A stretch of 64,000 bases of DNA from an uncultured Verrucomicrobiota bacterium (GCA_913047795.1 CAJWTS010000005.1:22768-86767); one strand, 5' to 3'; positions 10,330-20,375 are shown, counted from the first letter of the stretch. Translations and numbers: made by a program. Notes: generated by a model not told the origin, from the letters alone.

Positions 10330-12399
10330 CTATCGGGAACCTGGCGCACGCTGCGAAAGAATCTGCAAGCCGTGTACCAGGACGAAAACGGCCACGCCGA
10401 GAACGTACACGATAAATTTCGAGACACCGAACTGTGCCGCGAACAGATCCGGACGCAGCAGAAGAAATACGGTCAGCGCGAGCAGAATGGCCTCGTGAAT
10501 CCGGTTTCGACGAAGAAGGAAATTCTGAGTCAACGAGGCAAAGGCGAACATCGCGATCACACCCGTGATAAGGATAATCACAATATGCCCCACGCCGGAC
10601 ACATTGATGAGCAACAGGTCCGTGTTGAAGATGAACATGAAGGGCAGTATCGCCGTTCGGATATCGTACTTAAACCCCTGGATGCCGGTACGAATCGGGT
10701 CCGCCTTGGAAATCGCGGCGGCCGCATAGGCCGCCAAGCCCACCGGCGGGGTATCGTCGGCAAGAATGCCGAAGAAAAAACAGAAAAGATGTGCCGCGAT
10801 CAGCGGCACCACGAGGCCCATCTCGGCGCTAAGGTCGCGGATCAAGGGCACCGTCAGAATCACCATCACGATGTAATTCGCGGTCGTGGGCAGCCCCATG
10901 CCGAGTATCAGGCTCGCGACGGCAGTGATCAGCAGCAGCAGCACAAAGTTTTCGCCCGCGATGGCGTGCACAACCTCCACGATCCGCGCGCCCAGGCCAA
11001 GGTTCACCACGCCGACGATAATTCCGGCGGCGGCGACAGCAACGCCGATAGGCATCATGTTGCGGCCGCCCGCGACCAGGCTGGCCCATAGCTGGTTCGC
11101 CGTCAATCGAAGCGCGGCCGCCAGGCTTTCGCGGCGGCGCGTGGCGTTCCACACGTTGCGCAGCACGACCAGGGCCGCGAGTGCCAGAATCGCGTAGAAG
11201 GCCGAGTACTCCGGTGAGTAGCGCTTCACCACCAGCACGTAAATCAGAAACGCGATCGGTATCAGGAAGTGCACGCCCCCGATGAAAGTCTCGCCGAAGC
11301 GCGGCAGGTCCTTGGGGTCCATACCCTTGAGCCCCAGCTTGGAGGCCTCGAGATGCGTAATGTAGATCAGGGCGATGTACGAGATGACCGCCGGAACAAA
11401 CGCAGCGCGCACGACCTCGTAGTAACTGAGTCCGCAGTAGACCGCCATGAGAAAAGCCGCCGCACCCATAATCGGCGGCATGAGTTGGCCGTTTGTACTC
11501 GCCGCAACTTCGATCGCGCCGGCCTTGACGGCGGGATAGCCCGCCTTTTTCATCAACGGGATCGTGAACGTGCCCGTTGTCACCGTGTTGGCGATACTCG
11601 AGCCAGACACCATGCCCGTCAATCCGCTGGCCAGGACCGCGGCCTTCGCGGGTCCGCCCTTGAAGCGCCCCAACAGGGAGAACGCGAGCTGGATAAAATA
11701 CTGGCCGCCGCCCACCTTCTCCAGCATCGCCCCGAAAAGGACGAACAGAAACACAGTCTTGGCCGAAACGTCGAGCGGAATGCCGTAAATTCCCTCGGTC
11801 GACATCGCCAACTGGCCGATCAACTTGCGCAAGGACGCGCCTTTCGCGGACAGGATATCCGGCATGAACTCACTGCAAAAGCTGTAGAGAATGAACAGCA
11901 ACGCAATGATCGGGAGCGGTTTACCCAGCGCGCGACGCGCGGCCTCGAGCAACAGGCTGACGAGAACCACGCCGGCAAAGATGTCTCTCGGATAGAGCGA
12001 TCCGCGCCGCTCCGCGATCCCGGCGTAGTCGATGGCGTAATAGAGCGCCGCCAAAACGCCGAGAACGGCAAGCACGTAGTCGGGCCAGTAAATACGATCC
12101 GTCTTGTACAGCACCCCGGCCGGGCCGCTCCCGGTTCGATCAATCCATCCGATGATGCGGCGCCCCTTCAACATCGGAAAACTCAGGAAAACGAGCGCCA
12201 ACGCGAACGCCAGGTGAATGCAGCGTGTGATATCCGAATTGAGAAGCAGGACCGTGGGTAGCGCGAACTGGAAGAGGGACCAGGCGCCCGCAAGCAGTGG
12301 AATCAGGATACCGGCGACGCCCCGGAGCGTCCGCGATCCGAATTCCGCCTCAACGTACGCGGAGGCATCGGTATTCGGATCGTCGCGCGGCGGCGTCAT
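10330..12399 (-). CDS. TRAP transporter permease, fused 4TM/12TM (TAXI type)
   Basis: A 689-aa polytopic membrane protein. The N-terminal part (about 1-190) resembles the small DctQ-like subunit and the rest is the large DctM-like subunit, as in the fused permeases that work with TAXI binding proteins. Family signatures include the Gly/Ser/Thr-rich stretch MVSGSSIANTVTTGTF and GMGLPTTANYIV. It would use an ion gradient to import a substrate delivered by the periplasmic protein encoded just upstream. Its ATG overlaps that gene's stop by 4 bp, so the two are translationally coupled. TAXI substrates are often dicarboxylates or amino acids such as glutamate; nothing here fixes the ligand. Confidence 0.9.
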   Translation of the reverse strand: MTPPRDDPNTDASAYVEAEFGSRTLRGVAGILIPLLAGAWSLFQFALPTVLLLNSDITRCIHLAFALALVFLSFPMLKGRRIIGWIDRTGSGPAGVLYKTDRIYWPDYVLAVLGVLAALYYAIDYAGIAERRGSLYPRDIFAGVVLVSLLLEAARRALGKPLPIIALLFILYSFCSEFMPDILSAKGASLRKLIGQLAMSTEGIYGIPLDVSAKTVFLFVLFGAMLEKVGGGQYFIQLAFSLLGRFKGGPAKAAVLASGLTGMVSGSSIANTVTTGTFTIPLMKKAGYPAVKAGAIEVAASTNGQLMPPIMGAAAFLMAVYCGLSYYEVVRAAFVPAVISYIALIYITHLEASKLGLKGMDPKDLPRFGETFIGGVHFLIPIAFLIYVLVVKRYSPEYSAFYAILALAALVVLRNVWNATRRRESLAAALRLTANQLWASLVAGGRNMMPIGVAVAAAGIIVGVVNLGLGARIVEVVHAIAGENFVLLLLITAVASLILGMGLPTTANYIVMVILTVPLIRDLSAEMGLVVPLIAAHLFCFFFGILADDTPPVGLAAYAAAAISKADPIRTGIQGFKYDIRTAILPFMFIFNTDLLLINVSGVGHIVIILITGVIAMFAFASLTQNFLLRRNRIHEAILLALTVFLLLRPDLFAAQFGVSKFIVYVLGVAVFVLVHGLQILSQRAPGSR

Positions 12400-13370
12400 T
12401 CCAATATGCCCGCTTCGCGGTAGTACCGCTCAGCGCCGGAATGGAGCGGTGCCGTCAGTCCTTCGCGCATGCTTGCATGGCTGAGATTCCCGAGGGCGGG
12501 GTGTAACTTCTTGAACTCGTCGAGATTCTCGAAGACTTCCTTCACGACCGCGTAGACGACGTCGTCGCTGACTGTCGATGAGGTCACGAACGTCGTCACC
12601 ACGCCGATGGACACCACATTTTTCGTGCTGGAGGCCATCGGGTAGAGCTTGTCCTCGACGGGGATGATGGCGGTGGCGTAGTACGGGTGCTTCTCAAGCA
12701 ACGCCTCCATGCCCACGATCGGCACGAAGTGAACCTTGCGCTTGCCGGACGTTGCTTCCTGGATCGTTCCCGCCGGATGACCAACCGTGTAGAAGAACGC
12801 ATCGATGCGATCGTCCTGCACCATCTTCGGCGCTTCCGCGGCCTTCAAGGACTCGGCGCGCAAATCCTTATCCGGGTCGATTCCCGCCGCGGCGAGGATG
12901 TGCAACGCATTGCCCCGGTGCCCGGACCCCGGATTTCCGATGTTGACGCGCTTGCCCTTTAGATCAGCTAACGATTGAATCCCGCTGTCGTCCGCAGCCA
13001 CGAGCGTGACAATCTCGGGATGCAGGCTAAACACAGAGCGCAGATTTTTCTGCGGCGTGCCGTCCCAATCGGCTTCGCCGTGCCAGGCCTGGTACTGGCG
13101 GTCCGATTGCGCCACACCGAACTCGATATCGCCCGTGAGCACAGCGTTGATGTTGTAGACCGATCCGCCGGTGGATTCGACCGAGGCACGAATCCCGTAC
13201 TCCGCGCTCTTGCGATTGATCATCTTGGAAATCGCGCCCCCCACCGGGTAATAGACGCCGGTCACGCCACCCGTTCCGATCGTTACAAATTTTCGCTTGG
13301 GGCCGGACTCGGTCCGCGAGCAACCGACCAGCAGGCCGAGGCAGATAGCAGCGACGAAGATGCGTTTCAT
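12396..13370 (-). CDS. TAXI family TRAP transporter solute-binding lipoprotein
   Basis: A 324-aa protein that starts with a lipoprotein signal (LLVGC, lipid-modified Cys17), so it is probably anchored on the periplasmic side. The mature start, with IGTGGVTGVYYPVGGAI, is the typical TAXI opening, followed by the expected bilobed binding-protein sequence (FGVAQSDRQYQAW, NIGNPGSGHRGNA). A good Shine-Dalgarno, GGAGG, lies about 10 bases before the ATG. A TTGACA sits further upstream on the same strand, but without a convincing -10. It pairs with the fused permease downstream. The ligand cannot be told from sequence. Confidence 0.9.
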   Translation of the reverse strand: MKRIFVAAICLGLLVGCSRTESGPKRKFVTIGTGGVTGVYYPVGGAISKMINRKSAEYGIRASVESTGGSVYNINAVLTGDIEFGVAQSDRQYQAWHGEADWDGTPQKNLRSVFSLHPEIVTLVAADDSGIQSLADLKGKRVNIGNPGSGHRGNALHILAAAGIDPDKDLRAESLKAAEAPKMVQDDRIDAFFYTVGHPAGTIQEATSGKRKVHFVPIVGMEALLEKHPYYATAIIPVEDKLYPMASSTKNVVSIGVVTTFVTSSTVSDDVVYAVVKEVFENLDEFKKLHPALGNLSHASMREGLTAPLHSGAERYYREAGILE

Positions 13371-13654
13371 GGGCTTGTTTCCTCCAGAGAATTGATCGAT
13401 CGGATACGTTCATCGCACACTGCCACATTGGGCAAACCTTTGTCAAACGAGCCCGGTAAGTGACTCGCGCGACCGTCCCTCGACAAATCAAGATCCATCC
13501 AGATCACGGGTGTGTAGCACCGGGATGAGCTGTAAGGCACCCACCGCAAGCCCCCGTTTTCAGTCGGTATTCACAACAGCAACAGCGGCCTGGCGCCACA
13601 ACCCGTATCGCCGGGACGGCCAGGCGAGTAAACGGCCGGGAAGACGTTGCGGTT

Positions 13655-14044
13655 CTATGTCGGCTGGATCTCGCCGCGCCGGCGGATGATCGCGTCCGCC
13701 AGCTCGGTAAGATGTGCCTGCGGCAGCGTCCGAGCCGTCTCGAGGCAGGTCGCCGGACAGTTCGAATGATTCAGGACGGCGCCGACCATAGCGGCACTCA
13801 ATTTGTCGTTGGCTTCCTTGAGGGCGAGATCGAACAGTTTCTCCACGCCCTCCGGGTTGAGATCCTGCTCGTGCCTAACGTACGACTGAAAGGCCTTCCA
13901 TCGATAGTGCTCAGGATTCGGGTCGCGCGTTCGTTCGCATTCATGGTCGAAGTGGCGCAGGATGGATTCGGTGATCACGCCCGCGTCAACCCAGGCCGTG
14001 GTGAAGCCGAGCCGTCCGAAAATCTCACTGGACTCCATGTTCAT
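13655..14044 (-). CDS. Hypothetical protein (129 aa)
   Basis: A soluble, probably all-helical acidic protein without signal peptide or membrane segment. It has two cysteines close together (NHSNCPATCLE, about residues 92-103) and charged helices. No family is recognised. It follows htpG by 57 bases on the same strand and may be the last gene of the M42-htpG unit, though nothing shows a functional link. The 284-base stretch 13371-13654 upstream of the TAXI gene holds no other gene that I can support. Confidence 0.6.
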   Translation of the reverse strand: MNMESSEIFGRLGFTTAWVDAGVITESILRHFDHECERTRDPNPEHYRWKAFQSYVRHEQDLNPEGVEKLFDLALKEANDKLSAAMVGAVLNHSNCPATCLETARTLPQAHLTELADAIIRRRGEIQPT

Positions 14045-14101
14045 GCAATGCCCGGGCCTGCCCGCAGGCGCCAGGGCCGACGAGACGCCGACCCCGTTTA
14101 G

Positions 14102-16141
14102 CTAGGACTCCGCCTTCTTCTTCGCCGCTTTCTTTTTGGACCCGGTCGTGGTCGCCGCTTTCTTTTTGGGCCCGGCCGTGGATTTCTTTTTTGCGCCTGC
14201 CGGCTTCGCCGCCTCGTCCGCGTTGTTCGGTGCAGCGCCCCCATCGAGCTCGGCGAGCATCAATGCGTTCACGCGCGTGGCGAACGAAGATGGGTCACTG
14301 AGTTTGGAGCCCTCGGCGAGTACGGCCTGGTCGTAAAGCAAACGCCCGTAACCTTCGATCGCGGGATCGGAATCATTGTCGTCGTAGCGCTTCTGCAGCG
14401 CCACGACCACCGGGTGCGAGGCGTTCAACTCGAGAATGCGTTGCGACGGCGGAACGCCCGCGTCCTGCCCCATGCGCTTCATCAGTCGCTCCATGTGGGC
14501 ACTCATCTCATGCTCGTCAGCAACAAGGCAAGCGGCACTGTCGGTGAGCCGGCTGGAGAGGCGCACTTCCTTGACCTCGCCGATCTTTTCTCCGAGGTGC
14601 CCGAGCAGCCCCTTGAAGGTCTTCTCGTCCTTTTTCTTCTGTTTCTCGTCAGACTTGTCCCCGCCGATGTCGCCCTTGTCCGCCGCCTTCAGCTTTTTGC
14701 CATCGTATTCCTGAAGGGACTGCGTCACCCACTCGTCGATCGGGTCACTCAGCAGGAGAACCTCCTGCCCGCGTGCCTGGAAGACTTCGAGATAGGGCGA
14801 CTCGCGCATGTCGTCCAGGTTCTCGCCGACAAGGTAGTAGATCTCCTCCTGGTCGCTGGGCATCGCCGCGACATAATCCTGCAGGGTCACATGCGTGTCA
14901 TCATCGTCGGACTTGGTCGAGCGAAAGAGGAGCAGGTCGGCCAGCTTGTCCTTGTTCTCGAAGTCGGCGTGCACGCCTTCCTTTAGGACAGCACCGAACG
15001 CGGAGTAGAAGGTCACGTAATCGTCGTAGCGCTTCTCCTTCATGTTTTTCAAGGTGCCGATCAGCTTCGCGACCAGGTTCTTTTTGATCTTTTCGAGCAT
15101 CGGGTTGTGTTGCAGCATCTCACGCGAGACGTTGAGCGGAAGGTCGGAAGCATCGACGACACCCTTCACGAAGCGAAAGTACTCGGGGATCAGGTCCTTG
15201 CAGTCGTCCATGATGAAGACGCGCTTGACGTAAAGATGGAGTCCCGTCTTGGAGTCGGGCATGAAGAGGTCGAAGGGCCGCTGGCGCGGCAGATAGAGCA
15301 ATGCTCGAAACTCAATCACGCCTTCCGCCGTATAGTGAACGGTCTCCAGCGGGTCGTCGTAGTTGTGCGAGACGTGGTGGTAGAATTCCTTGTGCTGCTC
15401 CTCGTCGACGTCGTCCTTGGGCCGCAGCCAGATGGCCTGTTGTGAATTAAGCGTCTCCTCCTCGATCGTGGTCGTCTTCTCCTCGTCCTCGCCATCGCCG
15501 GATGTCTTCTCGACGTCCATGACCACCGGGTGCTCAATGAAGTCGGAGAACTTGGTAACCAGTTGGCGGAGCTGCCACTGCTGAAGGTAGTCGCTCGCTT
15601 CCTCGCGCATATGCAACGTGATGTCCGTTCCGCGCGAGGTCTTCTCGACTTCTTCGAGCGTGAAGGTACCGCTACCATCCGACTCCCACTTGATGGCCCC
15701 TGACTGCCCCGCGGCGCGGGAGACAACCGTAACCCGGTCCGCGACCATGAACGCGGAATAGAAGCCCACGCCGAATTGCCCGATCAGCTCGGGCAACTCC
15801 TTGTCCTTGGCCTCCTGTATCTGATCCATGAAGGCGCGCGTGCCGGAACGGGCGATCGTGCCGAGATCCTCCGCGACCGTTTCGCGACTCATGCCGATTC
15901 CGTTGTCTGTGATCGTAAGCGTCTTCTCCTCTTCATTGGCGACCAGCTTGATTTTCCACTCCGCGTCGCCCTCCAGGATATCGGCGTTGGTGAGGGACTC
16001 GAACCGCACCTTGTCGATCGCGTCGGCCGCATTGCTGATCAATTCGCGGAGAAAGATCTCCTTATGCGAGTAGAGCGAATGGACAATAATGTCCATCAAC
16101 TGCTTCATCTCCGTTTTGAACTCGTGTGTCTCGGCCGTCAT
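14102..16141 (-). CDS. htpG: Chaperone protein HtpG (Hsp90)
   Basis: A 679-aa cytosolic Hsp90. The N-terminal GHKL ATPase motifs are all visible: the helix with ELISNAADAIDK, ITDNGIGM, and the lid/glycine motif GQFGVGFYSAFMV. Middle- and C-terminal domains follow in the normal order. A GGAGG Shine-Dalgarno lies 6 bases before the ATG. The protein is longer than E. coli HtpG (624 aa), partly through a C-terminal tail of about 40 residues rich in Lys, Ala and Thr with repeated KKK clusters. It lies 17 bases downstream of the M42 peptidase gene, so the two probably share the promoter at 17275-17302. Confidence 0.96.
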   Translation of the reverse strand: MTAETHEFKTEMKQLMDIIVHSLYSHKEIFLRELISNAADAIDKVRFESLTNADILEGDAEWKIKLVANEEEKTLTITDNGIGMSRETVAEDLGTIARSGTRAFMDQIQEAKDKELPELIGQFGVGFYSAFMVADRVTVVSRAAGQSGAIKWESDGSGTFTLEEVEKTSRGTDITLHMREEASDYLQQWQLRQLVTKFSDFIEHPVVMDVEKTSGDGEDEEKTTTIEEETLNSQQAIWLRPKDDVDEEQHKEFYHHVSHNYDDPLETVHYTAEGVIEFRALLYLPRQRPFDLFMPDSKTGLHLYVKRVFIMDDCKDLIPEYFRFVKGVVDASDLPLNVSREMLQHNPMLEKIKKNLVAKLIGTLKNMKEKRYDDYVTFYSAFGAVLKEGVHADFENKDKLADLLLFRSTKSDDDDTHVTLQDYVAAMPSDQEEIYYLVGENLDDMRESPYLEVFQARGQEVLLLSDPIDEWVTQSLQEYDGKKLKAADKGDIGGDKSDEKQKKKDEKTFKGLLGHLGEKIGEVKEVRLSSRLTDSAACLVADEHEMSAHMERLMKRMGQDAGVPPSQRILELNASHPVVVALQKRYDDNDSDPAIEGYGRLLYDQAVLAEGSKLSDPSSFATRVNALMLAELDGGAAPNNADEAAKPAGAKKKSTAGPKKKAATTTGSKKKAAKKKAES

Positions 16142-16158
16142 CGTCTTCCTCCTCTGTG

Positions 16159-17220
16159 CTAACGCGGTATGAAGTTTGTCCGGGGCGTAATGGTCAGAAT
16201 GGTTTCGGCCACCAGGCGCGCCGTGTTATCGAGATCTTTTAACGAGCAGGTCTCGACCTGCGTGTGCATGTATCGATTGGGAATCGACACCAGGGCCGTA
16301 GCCACACCTTCACGGGTCACCTGCAACGCCGCCGCATCGGTGCCTGTGACGCCGGGATCGGTGGTGAACTGGTGGGGAACCTTCTTCTTGCGGGCGACCT
16401 CCACGAGGCGCTTACCCAGCACCGGGTTGATATTCGGGCCGCTACAAAGAATCGGACCTTTGCCGAGCGCAACGTCGCCGACGATCCGCTTATCGATACC
16501 GGGCGTATCTGATGCGAACCCGACATCGAGCGCGATCCCAACCTGCGGGTCGATCCCGTAGGCGCTGGTACGGGCGCCGCGAATACCGATCTCTTCCTGC
16601 GCGGTGGCCACCGCGTAGACACTCACCGACAGTTTGCGACGGCGCAGACGTTTCATCACTTCCGACGCGACGAAAGCACCGGTCTTGTTGTCGCAACTCT
16701 TTGAGCTGAAGAGGTCGTTTTTCAGCATCATGAAATTTGGCGTGTACGATGCGTAGTCCCCGACCTTCACGTGTTTTTCGGCGTCCTTGCGGTTTCGCGC
16801 GCCGATATCGATCCATACGTCCTTGATCTCAACGGCCTTACGACGTTCCTCCGGGGAGGCCAGATGGATCGCCTTTTTCCCGATCACGCCGTCGATCGTG
16901 CCCTTCTCCGCGAGCACCTTGACCTGGCTGCCCGGCAAGGTCACACGATCGATTCCGCCGACGGCCGCCACGTGCAGATATCCGTTGTCGGAGATATGCG
17001 TCACGATGAAGCCGATTTCATCCAGATGTCCGGCCAGCATGATACGCACATCGGCACCGGGATTAAGAACAGCGATCGCATTTCCGTGAACGTCGGTCCG
17101 TACCTCATCGGCGTATTTTTGCGTGCGCTGCACCCAGACGCGCCGCGCTGCGTTCTCGAAACCCGAGGGCCCGCACTGCGCCAGCAGCTTCTTTAGAAAA
17201 TTGAGTGATTCTATATCCAT
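16159..17220 (-). CDS. M42 family metallopeptidase (glutamyl aminopeptidase / deblocking aminopeptidase)
   Basis: A 353-aa cytosolic zinc or cobalt aminopeptidase of the FrvX/PepA-like M42 family, whose members form large tetrahedral assemblies that trim peptides. Metal-site motifs in order: AGHLDEIGF (His and Asp), KSCDNKTG (bridging Asp in a slightly unusual context), AQEEIGIRG (catalytic Glu pair), ALDVG, and MHTQVE near the C-terminus (last His). A strong GGGAGGAAA ribosome site precedes the ATG. First gene of a unit with htpG, which suggests protein quality control. Older annotations call this family endoglucanase M or cellulase, which is misleading. Confidence 0.93.
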   Translation of the reverse strand: MDIESLNFLKKLLAQCGPSGFENAARRVWVQRTQKYADEVRTDVHGNAIAVLNPGADVRIMLAGHLDEIGFIVTHISDNGYLHVAAVGGIDRVTLPGSQVKVLAEKGTIDGVIGKKAIHLASPEERRKAVEIKDVWIDIGARNRKDAEKHVKVGDYASYTPNFMMLKNDLFSSKSCDNKTGAFVASEVMKRLRRRKLSVSVYAVATAQEEIGIRGARTSAYGIDPQVGIALDVGFASDTPGIDKRIVGDVALGKGPILCSGPNINPVLGKRLVEVARKKKVPHQFTTDPGVTGTDAAALQVTREGVATALVSIPNRYMHTQVETCSLKDLDNTARLVAETILTITPRTNFIPR

Positions 17221-17274
17221 CTATCTTTTTCCTCCCTGTGCAGCCGCGGAATCTTCATTGAAAAAAGGCGTGGT

Positions 17275-17302
17275 ATTATGCGCATTCCTCGGCCGGTGTA
17301 AA
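17275..17302 (-). promoter_or_regulatory. Likely promoter of the M42-htpG unit
   Basis: On the minus strand TTTACA (17302-17297) and CATAAT (17280-17275) are spaced by 16 bases, each one mismatch from consensus. The site is about 55 bases upstream of ATG 17220. No heat-shock operator was recognised nearby. Confidence 0.5.
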
Positions 17303-17413
17303 GTCTCGTGTACAACGTGCCGGCCGGTTGCGCCGGTTCGGACGCTGTCCGCCAATCTGGCTTGTCAAAATATTCGCGCTGTGGCATTACTTATCCTTGG
17401 GCTGAGGCCAATT

Positions 17414-18808
17414 ATGCGCGCTAATCTGTTCAATAAAATATGGGATCTGCACACCGTCGGGCAGCTGTCGTCCGGCCAGGACCAGCTCTTCATAGGGCTG
17501 CATCTGGTTCACGAGGTCACCTCGCCCCAGGCGTTCCAGATGCTGAAGGAGCGGGATCTGGCGGTCCGTCATCCGGAAAGGACGTTCGCGACGGTGGATC
17601 ATATTGTACCCACCAGCACGCAGACCCGCCCCTTTGCCGATGCGCTTGCGGAAAAAATGATGCAGGCGATTGAAAAGAATGCCGACGAGCACGATATCTC
17701 GTTTTTTGGACTGGATTCCCAAAACCAGGGCATCGTGCACGTCATCGGCCCCGAATTGGGCCTGACCCAGCCGGGCATGACCATCGCCTGCGGCGATTCG
17801 CATACCTCGACGCACGGTGCTTTCGGCGCGATCGCTTTCGGGATCGGCACCTCGCAGGTCCGTGATGTGCTGGTTTCACAGACGCTGGCGATGTCCCGCC
17901 CGCGTGTTCGTCGCATTTCGATCGATGGCGCGCTGGGTCAGGGCGTTTACTCCAAAGACGTCATTCTCCGCATCATCGCCGAGCTGGGCGTCAACGGCGG
18001 CATCGGATACGCCTACGAGTTCTCCGGAACGGCCATCCGGGCCATGAACATGGAAGCGCGCATGTCGATCTGCAACATGAGCATCGAAGGTGGCGCGCGC
18101 GTCGGCTACATCAATCCTGACGACGTCACCTTCGAATACCTGGACGGACGGCCCTACGCGCCGAAGGACATGGCTCGCGCAACGGCATTCTGGCAGTCCA
18201 TCGCCTCGGACGACGATGCCGACTATGACGACATCGTGGTCTTTGATGCGGATACAATCGAACCGATGGTGACCTGGGGCATCAACCCGGGACAGGCCGT
18301 CGGCGTAACGAAGACCACTCCGGAAATCGCGGCCCTGCCGAACGAGGAACGGGAGACTGCCGAGCAGGCCTACCGGCACATGGACCTGGAAGAGGCGCAA
18401 CCGGTCGGTGGCATACCCATCGACGTCGCCTTTATCGGCTCCTGCACCAACAGCCGGATCACCGACCTGCGCGAAGCGGCACACATTGCACGCGGGCGAC
18501 GCGTCGCCAATGGCGTCAAGGCGCTCGTCGTGCCCGGATCCCGTCAGGTTCACCGCCAAGCGGTCGAAGAGGGGCTCGATAAGATTTTTACGGATGCCGG
18601 CTTCGAATGGCGCGCCGCCGGATGCTCGATGTGTCTGGCCATGAATCCCGATCAGCTGCAAGGCCGGGAAATCTGTGCTTCCTCGTCCAATCGTAATTTC
18701 ATCGGTCGACAGGGCTCCCCCACCGGGCGCACCATGCTGATGAGCCCCGCAATGGTTGCGGCGGCGGCCGTAAAAGGCGAAATCACCGACGTCAGGGAGC
18801 TGCAGTAA
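17414..18808 (+). CDS. leuC: 3-isopropylmalate dehydratase large subunit
   Basis: Isomerises 2-isopropylmalate to 3-isopropylmalate in leucine synthesis, together with LeuD. The 464-aa product matches the E. coli-type length (466). The [4Fe-4S] ligands Cys344 (FIGSCTNSR), Cys404 and Cys407 ([10 protein letters not shown]) sit where expected, and [11 protein letters not shown] is conserved. ATG 17414 is chosen because the protein begins directly with the family's N-terminus ([10 protein letters not shown]); the same frame is open upstream but reads as nonsense. A GAGG lies 6 bases before it. The ATG of leuD overlaps the last base of the stop codon. Confidence 0.96.
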   Translation: MRANLFNKIWDLHTVGQLSSGQDQLFIGLHLVHEVTSPQAFQMLKERDLAVRHPERTFATVDHIVPTSTQTRPFADALAEKMMQAIEKNADEHDISFFGLDSQNQGIVHVIGPELGLTQPGMTIACGDSHTSTHGAFGAIAFGIGTSQVRDVLVSQTLAMSRPRVRRISIDGALGQGVYSKDVILRIIAELGVNGGIGYAYEFSGTAIRAMNMEARMSICNMSIEGGARVGYINPDDVTFEYLDGRPYAPKDMARATAFWQSIASDDDADYDDIVVFDADTIEPMVTWGINPGQAVGVTKTTPEIAALPNEERETAEQAYRHMDLEEAQPVGGIPIDVAFIGSCTNSRITDLREAAHIARGRRVANGVKALVVPGSRQVHRQAVEEGLDKIFTDAGFEWRAAGCSMCLAMNPDQLQGREICASSSNRNFIGRQGSPTGRTMLMSPAMVAAAAVKGEITDVRELQ

Positions 18809-19425
18809 TGGACTTATCGCGCGCCCAGATCAGCGGAACCGGCATTCCCGTACGCGGCAACGACATCGACACCGACCGCATCATTCCGGCACGGTTCATG
18901 AAGTGCGTCACGTTCGAGGGCCTGGGCGAGTACGCCTTTCATGACGAACGGTTCGCCGAAGACGGCAGCGCCAAAGACCATTCCTTCAACGACGAACGAT
19001 ACCGGAACGGAAACATCCTGATCGTGAACAAGAACTTTGGTTGCGGCTCATCCCGCGAACACGCGCCGCAGTCCCTGAACCGATTCGGCATCACCGCCGT
19101 GATCGGAGAAAGCTTTGCAGAGATCTTCGCGGGGAACTGTGCGGTAATGGGCATTCCCGCCGTCCGCGCCACCGAAAACGATGTGCAGCAATTGATGTCT
19201 GGTGTGGAAAAGGACCCTTCGGTCGACGTCGCGATCGACCTGGAGGAACAGGCCGTTCGTTTCGGCACGGAACAGTTCGCCGTGACCCTGCCCGACTCCG
19301 CGCGCAAAGCACTGATCAGTGGCACCTGGGATACAACTGCCATGCTACTCGCGAACGACGCGGCGATCGCTGCAACGGCTGCGCGGATTCCATACATGGT
19401 TGATTTCGCCGTGTCCAAATCTTGA
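18808..19425 (+). CDS. leuD: 3-isopropylmalate dehydratase small subunit
   Basis: The 205-aa partner of LeuC, carrying the swivelling aconitase domain that closes over the active site. Typical features are DIDTDRIIPARF near residue 25 and NFGCGSSREHAPQSL, the substrate-recognition loop, near residues 72-86. Length is that of the E. coli-type small subunit (201 aa) rather than the short archaeal type (about 165), which favours a genuine leucine-pathway enzyme. TAATG overlap with leuC indicates coupled translation. Confidence 0.96.
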   Translation: MDLSRAQISGTGIPVRGNDIDTDRIIPARFMKCVTFEGLGEYAFHDERFAEDGSAKDHSFNDERYRNGNILIVNKNFGCGSSREHAPQSLNRFGITAVIGESFAEIFAGNCAVMGIPAVRATENDVQQLMSGVEKDPSVDVAIDLEEQAVRFGTEQFAVTLPDSARKALISGTWDTTAMLLANDAAIAATAARIPYMVDFAVSKS

Positions 19426-20329
19426 ACCAATCCACGGGGAGGGCCGCATCACCGGACCAGCCCAACTTCGCCGGCTGCTCACCAAGCCGGGCATCATCCG
19501 CAGCCTTGGGGCACACGATGTCTTCACCGCATTGATCGTTGAACAGACGGGCTTTGAAACCGTCTTCATCGGTGGCTTCGGCACCAGTGCTTCACAACTT
19601 GGCCTGCCCGACCTCAATTTTCTCTCTATGACGGAAATGGCCGATGCCGTGCGCCGCATGGCGACGCGCGTCTCGATTCCCGTAATCGCCGACGGCGATA
19701 CTGGCCACGGTGATTTGCACAACGTCGCGCGCACCGTGGAAGCATTCGAGCGCGCCGGGGCGGCGGCAATTCTCCTCGAAGACCAAGTCATGCCGAAACG
19801 ATGCGGACACTTTTCCGATAAACATGTCATCCCCGCGGCCGACATGGTTAAAAAATTCAAGACGGCCCTTGCGGCACGGAGCAATCCCGATTTCGCGATC
19901 TTTGCCCGTACCGACGCGAGGCAAATGAACGGCCTGGATGATGCGATCGCGCGCATCAATCGCTATTGTGATGCCGGTGCCGACGTAGCTTTTATCGAGG
20001 CTCCGCAATCGCGCGACGAATTGGAAGAGATCCCAAGACGTGTCGACTACCCGCTCATGGCAAACATGCTCACCGGTGGCGTGACGCCGATTCTCAGCAG
20101 TACCGAGCTCGCGCAAATGGGGTACAAGATTATGGTCTGCCCCATCGAGTCACTCAGCGTCTGCGCCGCCGCCATGCAGGCACTCTGCGCCGCCCTGCGT
20201 GACGAGGGCCGGGTCGACGCCGTCGCGGATGCAGCCCTGTCGTTCGACCAGCTCAAGGCCCTGCTCGGCCTCGATCGCTACGTCGGGATTTCTTCCGAAT
20301 CGGGAGACGACGCGCCGGGTTCCGACTAG
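19400..20329 (+). CDS. Isocitrate lyase/PEP mutase family enzyme (lyase or oxaloacetate decarboxylase type)
   Basis: A TIM-barrel enzyme of the ICL/PEP mutase superfamily. Signatures: GGFGTSAS, the metal-binding IADGDTGHG, the catalytic loop EDQVMPKRCGH, IFARTDA and AFIEAPQS. Members cleave 2-methylisocitrate or 2,3-dimethylmalate, decarboxylate oxaloacetate, or act on phosphonates; sequence alone does not decide. No ATG lies near the family N-terminus. TTG 19400 is given as start; a GGGGAGG ends five bases before an in-frame ATC at 19448, which could be a rare start or a miscalled ATG. It overlaps or directly follows leuD and ends just before a terminator, so it belongs to the leuCD operon. 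Confidence 0.82.
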   Translation: MISPCPNLEPIHGEGRITGPAQLRRLLTKPGIIRSLGAHDVFTALIVEQTGFETVFIGGFGTSASQLGLPDLNFLSMTEMADAVRRMATRVSIPVIADGDTGHGDLHNVARTVEAFERAGAAAILLEDQVMPKRCGHFSDKHVIPAADMVKKFKTALAARSNPDFAIFARTDARQMNGLDDAIARINRYCDAGADVAFIEAPQSRDELEEIPRRVDYPLMANMLTGGVTPILSSTELAQMGYKIMVCPIESLSVCAAAMQALCAALRDEGRVDAVADAALSFDQLKALLGLDRYVGISSESGDDAPGSD

Positions 20330-20340
20330 CCCGGAAACAA

Positions 20341-20375
20341 AAAGCATGTCCGCCGCGGGGGGACGGACATGCTTT
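20341..20375. terminator. Strong hairpin terminator between convergent genes
   Basis: A perfect 12-bp inverted repeat, AAAGCATGTCCG / CGGACATGCTTT, encloses an 11-base G-rich loop. The stem ends in AAA/TTT, so it can work in both directions. It sits between the stop of the lyase gene (20329) and the stop of the convergent His-rich protein gene (20400). Confidence 0.8.

Noticed and set aside
11269..12261. Plus-strand 330-codon open frame opposite the TRAP permease
   Set aside because: Highly charged low-complexity translation, fully antisense to a clear family member.
17123..17413. Extended N-terminus of LeuC
   Set aside because: These 97 codons overlap the divergent M42 gene and its promoter, and the LeuC family begins at ATG 17414.
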